From contig WHVD01000015.1 in the NCBI GenBank assembly GCA_015178975.1, positions 744,001 to 808,000 of the forward strand: a stretch of DNA of 64,000 bases. Reading direction: 5' to 3'. This document shows positions 9,836-21,252 of this stretch, in pieces. The notes beneath the pieces were generated by a model that was given only the letters and a program-made list of their open reading frames with translations, was not told where the DNA came from and ran no database searches. The stretch comes from Hysterangium stoloniferum (taxonomy: Eukaryota > Basidiomycota > Agaricomycetes > Hysterangiales > Hysterangiaceae). The translations under genes were made by a program, and so were the position numbers. Each line of letters begins with the position of its first letter. Positions within the stretch are counted from its first letter, which is position 1.

Positions 9836-12800
9836 CTAACAGATATCAGGATCAGCACCATTAGCTAAGAGGAGCTGGACTACATCTAAATGACCATTTC
9901 TGACTGCAAGTATAAGGGCAGTGCCTTCAGGTGTCTGGACATTGGGATCAGCCCCCTTGGCTAAGAGGAGCTGGATTATATCTAAATGACCATCTATTGC
10001 TGCAAACATCAGGGCAGTGCCTGCAGAGTACTGGACATTGGGATCAGCTCCCTCAGTTAAGAGGAGCTGGACTACACCTAAAAGGCCATCTATCGCTGCA
10101 AGCATCAGAGCAGTGCCATCAGAGGTCTGGATATTGGGATCAGCACCATTCCTTAAGAGGGGCTGGACTACATCTAAATGACCATGTATTGCTGCAAATA
10201 TTAGGACAGTACCTTCAGATGTCTGGACATTGGGATCAACCCCTTTGGCTAAGAGGAGTTGGACTACATCTAAATGACCATCTATTGCTGCAGCCATCAG
10301 GGCAGTGGCTTTAGAGGTCTGGACATTGGGATCAGCATCATTGGCTAACAGGAGCTGAACTACATCTAAATGACCATTTCTTGCTGCAAGCATTAGAGCA
10401 GTGCCTTCAGAGGTATGGACATTGGGATCAGCTCCCTTGCCTAAGAGTTGCTGGACCACATCTGAGTGATCATTTCTTGCTGCAAGCATCAGGGCAGTGC
10501 CTGCAGAGTCCTGGACATTGGGATCAGCTCCCTTAGCTAAGAGGAGTTGGACTACATCTGAATGACCATTTCTTGCTGCAAGCATCAGAACAGTGGCTTT
10601 AGGGGTCTGGACATTGGGATCAGCATCATTAACTAAGAGGTGCCGAACTACATGTAAATGACCATTTCTTACTGCAAGCATTAGTGCAGTGCCTTCAGAG
10701 ATCTGCACATTGGGATCAGCACCACTGTCTAACAGGAGCTGTACAATATTCAAATGACCATCTAATGCTGCACACATCAGGGCAGTGCCTTCAGGGGCCT
10801 GAACATTGATATCAGTATTATTGGCTAAGAGGAGCTGTACAACATTCAAATGACCAGCAAATGCTGCAAACATCAGGGCAGTGCCTCCAGAGGTCTGGAC
10901 ATTGGGATCAGCACCATTGTCTAACAGGATTTGTACAACATTCAAATGACCAGCAAATGCTGCACACATCAGGGCATTGCCTCCAGAGGCCTGCACATTG
11001 GGATCAGCACCATTGTCTAACAGGAGCTGTACAACATTCAAATGACCATCTAATGCTGCACACATCAGGGCAGTGCCTTCAGAGGCCTGCACATTGATAT
11101 CAGTACCATTGGCTAAGAGGAGCTGTACAACATTCAAATGACCAGCAAATGCTGCAAACATCAGGGCAGTGCCTCCAGAGGTCTGGACATTGGGATCAGC
11201 ACCATTGGCTAAAAGGAGCTGTACAACATTCAAATGACCACCTATTGCTGCAAACATCAGGGCAGTGCCTTGAGAGGCCTGCATGTTGGGATCAGCTTCC
11301 TTATTAGAGAGGAACTGGAATACATGATCAACTATTGCTGGATCCAAAAGGGCAGTGCCTGCAGAGTCCTGGACATTGGGATCAGCACCATTGGCTAGGA
11401 GGAGTTGGACTACATTAGAATGGCCATTTCTTGCAGCAAGCATCAGTACAGTGTCTTCAGAAGCCTGAAAATTGGGATCAACACCTTTGACTAAGAGGAG
11501 CTGGACTATATCTAAATGACCATCTGTTGCTGCAGCCATCAGGGCAGTGCCTTCAAAGTCCTGGACATTGGAATCAGCACCATTGGCTAGGAGGAGCTGG
11601 ACTACATCTAAATGACCATATCTTACTCCAAGTGTCAGGGCAGTGCTTTCAGAAACCTGGACATTGGGATCAGCCCCCTTGGCTAAGAGGAGCTGGACTA
11701 CATTAGAATGACCATTTCTTACAGCAAACATCAGTGCAGTGCCTTTAGAGGTCTGGACATTGGGATCAGCCCCCTTGGCTAAGAGGAGCTGGACTATATC
11801 TAAATGCCCATCTGTTGCTGCAGCTATCAGGGCAGAGGTGCAGATATTGGGATTAGCACCATTGGCTAGAAGCAGCTGGACTACACTCAAATGACCATCC
11901 AGTGCTGCAAAAAACAGGGCAGTGCCCTCAGAGGTCTGTACATTGATATCAGCACCATTGGTTAAGAGGAGCTGGACTACATCTAAATGGCCACCTATTG
12001 CTGCACTATTTAGAGCAGTGCCTCCAGAGGTCTGGGCATTGAGATCAGCACCATTGGCTAGGAGGTGCTCCACTACATCTAAATGATCACCTACTAATTC
12101 AAATATCAGGAGATGGCCTTCCAAGGTCTGGACATAGGGATCAGCACCATTGGCTAGGAGAAGCTGGACTACATTGAGATGACCCCCTATTCCTGCAAAC
12201 ATCAGGGCAGTGTATCCAGAGTGCTGGATATTGGGATCAGCCCCTCCAGCTATGAGTAGCCGGACTATATTTAGGGCTATATCTGAATGCTCATGCTTTG
12301 CTGCTAACATCAAGGCTGTTCCTCTAGCGGTCTGGACATTGGGATCAGCACCTTTGGCCAACAATTGCTGAACTACATATGAATGACCATTTGATGCTGC
12401 TAATACCAGGGCAGTTCCTTCACAGGTCTGGAGATTGGGATCAGCATCCCTGGCCAACAGTAGCTGAACCATATATGAATGACCATTTGTTGCTGCTAGC
12501 ATCAGGGCTGTTCCTCTAGTGGTCTGGATATTGTGATCAGCACCGTTCACTAAGAGAATCTGGACTACATCTGAATGACCATTCAATGCTGCTAATATCA
12601 GGGGTGTTCCTTCAATGGTCTTGACATTAGGATCAGCACCTTTGGCTAAGAGAACCTCAACTACCTCTGAGTGACCATTCATTGCTGCTAACATTAGGGC
12701 TGGACCCTCAGGGGTGTGAATATTAGAATCAGTAACCTCAGGTAAGAGCAGCTGGACTACATCTGAATGACCATTTCTTATGGCTAATGTCAGGGCTGTT

Positions 12801-15800
12801 CCTTTAGAAGTCTGGACATTGGGATCAGCATCCTTGGTTAACAGTAGCTGGACTATATCTAAATTTCTACACTCTGTGGCCAGCATTAGAGCTGTTCCCA
12901 TAGGAGTCTGGATATTGGGATCAGCACTATTTGCTAACAGGAGTGGGATTATATCTATTTGTCTATGATTTATTGCAGTGACCAATGCTGTTCCCTCAGG
13001 GGTGTGGGCATTGGGATCAGCACCCTTGGCTAAGAGTTGCTGGACTACATCTGAATGACCATTTCTTACTGCAAATATCAGGGCAGTGCCTTCAGAGGTC
13101 TGTATATTGGGATTCACACCCCTGGCTAAGATGAGCTGGACTACATCTACATAACCATTTCTTGCTGCAATCATCAGGGCAGTGCCTTCAGAGGTCTGGA
13201 CATGGGGATCAGCACCATTTGCTAACAGGAGGTGGGCAACATCCAAATGACCATTATCCAGTGCAATCATCATGGCTGATTTTCCCCATAGCTTGATATT
13301 TGGATCAGCACCATCTTCTAATAAAGTCCTGGATATATTATGAAGTCCATGACATGCTGCCATATACAATGGACGTCTCAGCTTCCACCACATGCTATCT
13401 TCATATTTCATCCACAGCTCAAATTGCTGACTTCTATCCTGAAAGAGCTTCATGATTAGATTGTGACACTTTCTCAAAGAATTCTGGCTGCCCAATTTTG
13501 CATGAAAAACCCAGTTTTTAGCACTGTATTTGGCAAGAGGATACTGCTTTGTCACAGCTGAAAGGCCCCAATGTGATGGAATGATCTCATGTTGAAACTG
13601 AAGTAAATATATTATGCACATTTTGGTGATATTATCATGTGACAATTTCTCCTCAATATAGAAGTCTGTAACTTGCTGTCCCATTGAAGTTTTTGTCATA
13701 AGAAATTCCTTTACTGAAAAATGAGCCAATTTGATTGTATCTACATTATCAAGATTAGCAACTTAGCCCTCTCTCCAGCAATCAGTTATCCAATACCCAC
13801 CATATGAATTAACAATGAGACCAGAGCAAACATTGAGAACATCACTGGAATCATCATATACATCTCCAGGATTGAAAGGGGATGCTTGACTACCAATTTC
13901 ATAATTAGTATTTATTCCTGTGACTTGAACCAATTGTCCAATTCCCAGGGGCTCTACAGAAAAAGCCACCCATTGTAAGAACTTTAGCACATCTGCTTGC
14001 TGTCTTCCAGGAACCTTTTGGATCATCTTAGTATAAGTTTCATTGAGAGTAACTGGAAGTGTTTCAAGTTGTGCCTTCATGTGACCAGCACTGTAACAGA
14101 TGGAGAGTTCCTGCACCTGTAATGCAACCCATCTAAACCTGAAGTATACATAACATTAGTGTTATACTTCATGGAAGGTATGTATATGAATCACATACAT
14201 TCCCTCAGCTTTTTCATTTAGTGTCCTAAAAATCTTTTCCTGAAAAGCTCTGTCTAAAGAGGCAAACCGCTTCACCTTCTCAAATCTATCATAGAGATAG
14301 ATTGAGATGTCCCGGTTAACTCTTGTATTGTGCAATAGTAAAGATTGAGAACCAAGAGCATCTAACTCTGTTTGAATTGATGGCTCTGGACAGGTAGTTG
14401 CTAGAATATGCAGATTGTCTAATTTCTGAGCTAGTAAACTTTGAAGCCATTCAAGGAGCTTTGATCTTTCAGAACATTCATCCAAGGCATCTAAAACAAT
14501 ATACACATGTTTAAACCCCCCTACCAGATCACAAAATACACCTTGAGAAGCCTTCAAAGATGCCTGTTGAGTACCATTGCCAAAGATTTGTAACAAAGGG
14601 CAAGGAATGTCAAAACACATTGCACAGAGCTGTTTAATGAGAGATTTGATTAGTTTATGAAGGGATTGAAACTCCTCTCGGGAATCCCGTGAATCAAAAA
14701 AGAAATAGGTAATTGCATTCAACCTATAATCACCACAGTACTCTTGAAGGTTTTTGATTATAGAGGAACTGCCAGACTGTCAGCATGTCTGAAGAATGGA
14801 ACAAAGCTACTCTCTTTCACCATAGAATTGTTTTGCCAGCTGAAAAGTGCCAAGTCAGATAAGGTCAATGCCTCACACCCAAACATACAACTTCCATATA
14901 TCCAGAGAGATTCACCCCCAGTTTTTACCCATTGTGTAAACTGAGTACTGTTGAGAAACCATGTTCCTGTTCCCTCAACATGCTGTTCTTGGGCAGCATT
15001 CAAATTGTTAGATGGATCTGGGGCACCAAGCCATGTGTACACTCTGTCACGAAGTTCTTGAGTGTCTGGACATTTTATACAGTGAATCCGTTTGATACAT
15101 TACAAGAGATGTGTAGGATGAACTTTACCTGGGTTGTTGGTCGACCACTTTGGCAAAATACCAGATGGTGCTTTTTCCACCATTCGTAGTAAGTTCCGAG
15201 CCAGTGTGAAATAATCATCATCCATTGAGCTGAACTGTACAAGACTCATGTGATTCTTGTGAAGACCAAAGACCTCTGTGTTTGTTGAGCCCGGCACGAT
15301 GGCAGAGAAAATAGGGACATGCTACAAGCGACTGTCAAAGAAAACCGGTGAGGGTAGTTAATCTACTTACCGTTGATGAACCACCTTGTACTTTAGTCGG
15401 GTATACCTCATAGCAAAATATTGTGTGATACCTAATACTGATGGCATTATATAGCATTAGCTGTTGTTGCAATGTCTCCGAATGCAGTCCCAAGTGCTTT
15501 AAAAGAGGGTCATTTATTAGAGAGTTGATTGAAAGGCACTTTAGCAGAGAATGAGTCCAGCTTGTAAGATCAATACCCTGATGTGGCGTGCCCAAGTAAA
15601 TGACACCATAAGTTGAGCTTTCAACGGCCTTGTGCTCTGGGAGATGTTTGGCACCGGCTATGTGGGCATGGATCAGTGCCTATAATGTATGAGTCAGTCA
15701 TCTGAAATGAGGCGATGTCATTCTTTCATACATTTTTCAGCATTATCCCACCGAAACTATGTGCGACGAAGATCAAAGGCCGTTTCTACAAGGGATAGGT

Positions 15801-16220
15801 TACCAAGCCCTAATATCAAGATAAACTACTCACATCAGTCTTTGTGTCGACTCTATAGTTGGATAAATGTGCAATGAAGTTGGTGGATAAGTCGTACAAC
15901 CCTTGTTGAGATCTATTCTCGCCCCGAGTGCGTGCGTCATAGCCGTACGTTAGAATCCTCGCGTTAGGAATCAATCTTGGCAATAGATCTCGCAGCCAAA
16001 GGACGCCATTGGGAGCAGTGAAGGATGTTTCACGGTGTCTATCGAGGCCGTGAATGGCGACGATACTGAGAGGAATATTTGTGAATGCGTAGTTGGGATT
16101 TTGATCTCGGACTTACTCAACGGTTGGGGAATCACCTCCAGACACGAGCTCTTTGACCCCATAATCGAATGTTCCGCCAGATGGCATCAGTGATATAGAA
16201 GGTGATAAGACCGTAGACAT
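9836..16220 (-). CDS. NLR (STAND) protein: alpha/beta-hydrolase - NACHT - about 35 ankyrin repeats
   Basis: Model: complement of 9836-13740, 13801-14138, 14199-14768, 14821-14839, 14889-15065, 15129-15321, 15371-15679, 15732-15785, 15834-16065, 16117-16220. The nine introns are GT-AG, 48-63 nt, and the coding length of 5901 nt divides by three (1966 aa). Residues about 36-230 form a SERAC1/DUF676-like hydrolase (IVAIHGLDRHR, nucleophile Ser122 in AHSFGG, LGTPHQG). Residues 297-325 carry the WLGAPDPSNN linker typical of fungal NACHT proteins. The P-loop is split by introns around residue 358, and Walker B is VYIVLDALDE (about 451-460). The LAHFSVKEFL signature precedes about 35 ankyrin repeats of 33 aa to the C-terminus. 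The family acts in non-self recognition and regulated cell death: ligand binding to the repeats triggers NACHT oligomerisation and activates the N-terminal enzyme. The gene appears intact apart from the unusual P-loop. Confidence 0.9.
9840..13380 (-). repeat. Near-identical ankyrin-repeat array (99-bp units) inside the NLR
   Basis: About 35 units of 33 codons follow the pattern GTALMLAAxNGHxDVVQLLLAxGADPNVQTSE. Many neighbours differ at only a few positions, concentrated at the start of the first helix and the loop (A/V, N/I/D, R/L/F/H). The high DNA-level identity indicates recent unit duplication or concerted evolution. Confidence 0.9.
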
Positions 16221-18545
16221 ATTTAACGGAGGTGAAAGCGTACTTAGATCGATGGTTAACTAGTAGTTGGTCACGCGTGGGAACAAATGGAACATCGTCC
16301 TAACTGAGTTTGAAGATTTTAAAGTTAGTTAAGTCTGGTGGTTCCATATGGAACCACAGCGGTATGCGACGACGACACTCGCTTACCAATATCACCACCA
16401 GAGCTCTGTTCGCACAAGAGACTCAACACACATCTACACATGCTCCGCCGCAAATTTTCCCCCTCTCAGCAGTTCCTCTCAGTCCCAGTCACAGTCTGCA
16501 TCTTAAAAAAGAACGGGCCATTCCAAAAGTCACGTGCCCAGCAACATTACCGGTTCAAATTCGGAAACGAACGACGAGGGCTTTAGAGAGTTTCCTGGTG
16601 TCTTCACCCTATATACACCGGATGAACAAAGGTCAAACACACCTTATGATGGCTGTGGCTTCAGCCTTCACATGGTGTCCCGGACACGTTAACTGCCATT
16701 ATGTCATCACTTTACAACATTTTAGTCAAGTCACCGCTGCACACCAACTTTGACGAGGTTGCATCAACATTTTCATACACATCGCCCGTTATCTAATAAA
16801 ACTTCATGATTCCTTACAGCTGTCTGTAGAGAAGCTCACTGCGATCAGAGGTTGTATTGAATTCTGGTTACAACCGTACATCACATCCTGCCTACTAAAA
16901 CCATGACAGACAATATCGCCAGCGATAACCTCTCTTTTATATATACCTTATACGGCTTCTTGTGGATACAATCCACCAAGATGCATGGTCTCGAGATATT
17001 GCTGGAGTTGTACTGAAGGTTTTTTTGGACGACATAAACATGTATATAACATCACTGACATTTAATATTGATTTGGAGACGTCATGTTTACTGTCTTGGA
17101 GTATTCATTCCTTGAAAACCTTTTTCACCGACAGCGCCCTTCTCACCGATCACATCAACGAGCTGAATGTGGTTCCTTCGTTCATTGAGCCCATCGTATG
17201 GTACGTTCACAATGTTTCACCTTCCGGCACCGTCTTACATCCGCCCATGAAACTGTCCTGTCAGTCTGATTCTGACGCACACGGGTCCGGATTGGGATCT
17301 CCTGTCGTGTGGTAAGCGAATAATCGAGCTGACTCTGAAACTGATAGCTGGATCTTCCAAGCCCAAATCCGCGTGTGCCACAGTGCGCAGCCTCGATCCC
17401 ATTGCCATTATCATGTTTCTCCTTCCAAACTGTGACACAATGCGCGGCTTGACCAATGACCAATACATCAGTGACCCGCTTGAACATTTATATTTCACCG
17501 CGCGTTCCTTCCTTTGTGTGGTCGCCACACCTTCCACTCGTTTGTTGGTACGGTCTAACTATAACCCCATATCAGTGTTATACGGAACATGGTTTCCCTG
17601 ACAAAGATCTTGCACCATCAAATCGACACAATTCCTACTCACTTCTCTGGGATGATTCCGATACATCTCAATCAAACCACGAGGAGGTCAATAGCGTCAC
17701 CATTTAATTAATTCACTTTTCAGCCGCATGTGCAGATGGTACAAAGCTATATGATTTGAGCCAATGTAAGAGCGCATATAGTCACCTTTTACTATCACCG
17801 CGGGCTCGGTAGCTTGTCCTCGTACAATCAGTTGCTGGCTTAAGTGAATTAATTGCCCATTCGCTCTTATGTGCAATCGCCACACTTTTCACTGGTGTAT
17901 CGGCAGTGTCAAAGTCTAACTCCATATCGGTGTTATAAGAGCTGAAGAATACACAAGACGACCCGCCGCGTGTAGAAGCCAATCCACGAGAAATCTCGTT
18001 TGTGCTGTGTTTCAATATTTCAGTCGCTAGGGTCACTACATGCCCACAACAACTTATTTTACTCGCTATCTCGGCATTTCCCTTACTGCTCCCATTTATG
18101 TTGACCAGAGTTCATTCCACCGATTGCCATGTTCAAATTATTTCATTTCGAGTAATAGCAAAACAACTATTGGATTCAATCAAATATTTAAGAAGTCATT
18201 GACTAGATGCCCACGGTGGACCTCTTGAAAGTTCTTGCCGCCCGTTCCTTCCTATGCCTGGTCGCCACATTCCCACCGGTGTGTCGGTAGCGTCGACGAA
18301 TCCAATTACATCTTTGTTTTCCAGAACACAACCCCCGGAACATAACTATGAGGCATCCATGCCAGTGCGTTAGTTGCCATGATGGTACTAGCCAAGGAGA
18401 CACCGCCAGATGTCAGTTTTGACTTTCGCAAGGACTCACAGGACTTTACAATCCTTAATCTACCTTGCCGTTGTCACATCGAACAGCCACAGAAATGGGT
18501 GAATAGTTTGAGCCTGGGGTAAAACAGTTCACTCAGCAAGGCAGA
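16221..18545. other. Intergenic, with decayed internally repeated sequence
   Basis: No gene I can support. A perfect 20-bp palindrome is at 16338-16357, about 120 bp upstream of the NLR start. From 17300 on, diverged blocks recur: GTTCCTTCCT.TG..TGGTCGCCACA at about 17504, 18244 and 19470, and CTGATAGCTG.. blocks at about 17341 and 19311. This is probably an old tandemly duplicated sequence, possibly a dead gene. Confidence 0.4.
16338..16357. promoter_or_regulatory. Perfect 20-bp palindrome upstream of NLR
   Basis: GTGGTTCCATATGGAACCAC reads identically on both strands and starts 118 bp upstream of the NLR start codon. It has the form of a site for a dimeric transcription factor. No function is demonstrated. 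Confidence 0.35.
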
Positions 18546-18939
18546 TGTAATCCTGACCGTCTTACCACACAGATCCCATCAACAATCACCTCACCATCAT
18601 CTATTGATCATGCCCCTTTGTGCTGCCAATCTGATCGAGATTCATTGTCTCTACTGCGCAGCTTCGATCATTTCCTTGTTGTCCTACTGATCCAATCGAG
18701 ATACATTGACTCACCGTGCCACCCCGAGTCTTCCCCTCGTTTCCTATTCCATTATTGTTCTTTTAACCCCTTTTCTGTTCACACATTAAAAGCCACCACC
18801 GTTATTGTTGACCACATATATATTAACCCTTCAGAAGATCTACACTACACTGTACATACTCCTACCCACCATCTACAAAAGACGAGAACTTTGTCCTGTC
18901 TGTTATTCACTGAGTGAGGTTGACACCACAACCTTTTCA
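18546..18939 (+). mobile_element. Solo LTR, TGTAAKCCTG family, TSD GCAGA
   Basis: A 394-bp sequence starting TGTAATCCTGACC and ending CCTTTTCA. The perfect 5-bp duplication GCAGA is at 18541-18545 and 18940-18944. It is homologous to 24380-24771 and to the partial copy at 63770-64000, sharing the downstream word GTCCTGTCYGT...GAGTGAGG. Confidence 0.88.
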
Positions 18940-18944
18940 GCAGA

Positions 18945-21252
18945 CAATAATAGGACTAGTTGTACTTAATTATGACTCATTATGAATTGCAGGCATAATT
19001 TGTTCATAAGAACTTTGGACTCACCAAAGTAGAGAATTATTAAACTTAGTTTCTCCTCATTCAAAGTCTGGAGAGAATCAAGATAGAATTGACCCAGAAG
19101 CGCATCATTTCGCCAGCTATAGCGGGCATCGAATTAAACGATGACCATTGTTCTGGATACCATCCACTGCATTTACGCTATTCAAGTATATGTAACCTCT
19201 CAAATAACAGACAAGATATCAGAACAGATGGATTGGCATGAAATCTAGCGCTCCAGAATTCTGAAGTTGCTACATTATGCAGCGAAGAAATGATTGCGGT
19301 TACTCTGATCCTGATAGCTGAACTTTTCAACTCAGAACCCAAGTGTACCACGGTGCACAGCTTCAATACCATTCCCGTTTCTTTCCTTACACATTGGGAT
19401 GCAAACCGTGGCTCAGTCAATGAAAAATCCATGATTGACTATAAAGGTCTAGTTCTTACCGCCCATTCCTTCCTATGTATGCGTCGTTGTCACACCTTTC
19501 ACTGATGTGCCCATATCATCTAATCTTAACGTGATCTCAGCGTTGAAAAATATGGTTGGCTTGGGGAAGGTTTTGCTCGCTCAATTTAGCACAATTTATA
19601 ATCATATCTCTTCATATCTCAACCAGACCAGCGGAATCATAGGACTATTGATCGTTTCTTAACTCGCGTGACCCTACTATGTTCAGGCACATAGTAGTTT
19701 GATCTAATTTAAGAGCACATACAGCCACTTTTTCCTTCGAGGGGTGCTCTAGAACTCATTGATGTCACACGTGTTGATTATACTGGTTGTGTGCTAGTCG
19801 TGGCTTGAACCACATCCGATTCATTAGCGACAATCACCTCATATAGAATACCACTACTAAGTCTAACACGAGATTATATTTATAATCTGTTAATACAATC
19901 CCTGATGGATTTCCCAAAATTAAGAACATTTAAGTTCGACACTTACATACCTACCTCAATAAAATCTACCTTGAGAACTCTGAACTTGCTCTTTGTCTTC
20001 CTCAGGTGTTCCACATAATTCAAGCTATTTGATATGGCACCAACTTGAAGGCAGCAGCTGGGAAGCATCACTCTGGACTGCATTATACATGGCAATGCCA
20101 CTCCTCCAATATCAAAAAGTGGTTTTGCTTTCAACTTATATAGTTTAGCACATGTTTGTGCTTACAATCCAATCAGAAAATCAACTTAGCACCCACCTAG
20201 TATTCTATCTATTTGTCCTAGTAACTTTACACTAGTGTACATATTCCTGGAGCCTGTGGGCCCTCTGACCAAGACATAACATATTCTTGGGACCCCAGGT
20301 TTCCTGTCTCTACCCTTTTGTGTATCCCCAGACCTCATGGGTCTCCTATGTCCTCCTGTCTGAAATTGGACTCAACAATCATATGAGGGCACAGATAAGC
20401 TAAAGCCAAGCCCTATCTGTCTCACAACATCCATGAGTTTTCCCCAGACACCCACCTGTAAGCCCTGAGCTTAACATCTTGCTGCAGAATCTGCATGGGT
20501 GGTGACAGTTGACACTGGTGGTTCTACATGTGTCATGAAGGTGCAATATTCCCCAGGTGCAGAGGTAGTAGGAGTCAAGGGGGCAGCTGCTACATTTGTG
20601 GTTAGTTTTGAGGCATTGGTTAATGGTTTTGCTGAGCTGTGCCTGAATTCCTGTCAGTTGTGATTCTCTTCTTCCTCCACTAATCTGGATATTGGCCTTC
20701 CATTCCCCTGCCAGATTTGGAATACCTGTCAATGATGTGCCAATATGCTTGGAGTTTGGGTTCGAGAAAACATCGGCAGAATGATTAGGTCTGCCTTGAT
20801 TGTTGCAAGGCCCTGGGATGGCTAGGGGGTCTGATTCTTGTGTTGACTGGATTAATTGACTTGACAAACCCTGTAGCACCATTATTGTAATTTATGGGAG
20901 AAGAATCTGCTTGTTCACCTTATTAACACCAAGAGTTGCAGCAAAGCATCCAAATACTTAGTGGGCCATCAGGAAAATTAAAGATTGACCCAAATGCACT
21001 TAATCTCTCCTTTATCATGCTTATTGTCCTTTAAGTAAAATAGGCATGAAATCAAGCAGAAGTTGTTTGTATGAGTGGGGTGTAAATATAGGATATCAAC
21101 ATTTTTTCTATGCAGATAAACGGAGAGAATGTCAATGCAAGCGAGATACGACCCATGAAAGCGGTTATAACAAAAAACAAAGCAGACCTGACAGCGGATG
21201 ACGCATGACACCTCTAAAATTCCACCCCTCATTCTTCCTGCACAACAGACCA
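18945..21252. other. Intergenic with LTR remnant
   Basis: It contains second copies of the 17.3-18.3 kb blocks (about 19280-19760) and a remnant of a family-A-type LTR around 20220-20476, with the conserved motif in diverged form at 20385-20413. The long minus-strand frame 20400-20882 lies partly in that LTR and shows no domain, so I do not call it a gene. Confidence 0.4.

Noticed and set aside
9931-12968. Plus-strand ORFs antisense to the ankyrin repeats
   Set aside because: Shadows of the periodic ankyrin coding sequence; no independent signal.
16310-16753. 147-codon plus-strand ORF upstream of the NLR
   Set aside because: No domain, overlapping alternative frames, and it starts in the NLR promoter region.
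20400-20882. 160-codon minus-strand ORF
   Set aside because: Overlaps an LTR remnant carrying the conserved motif; no recognisable domain.
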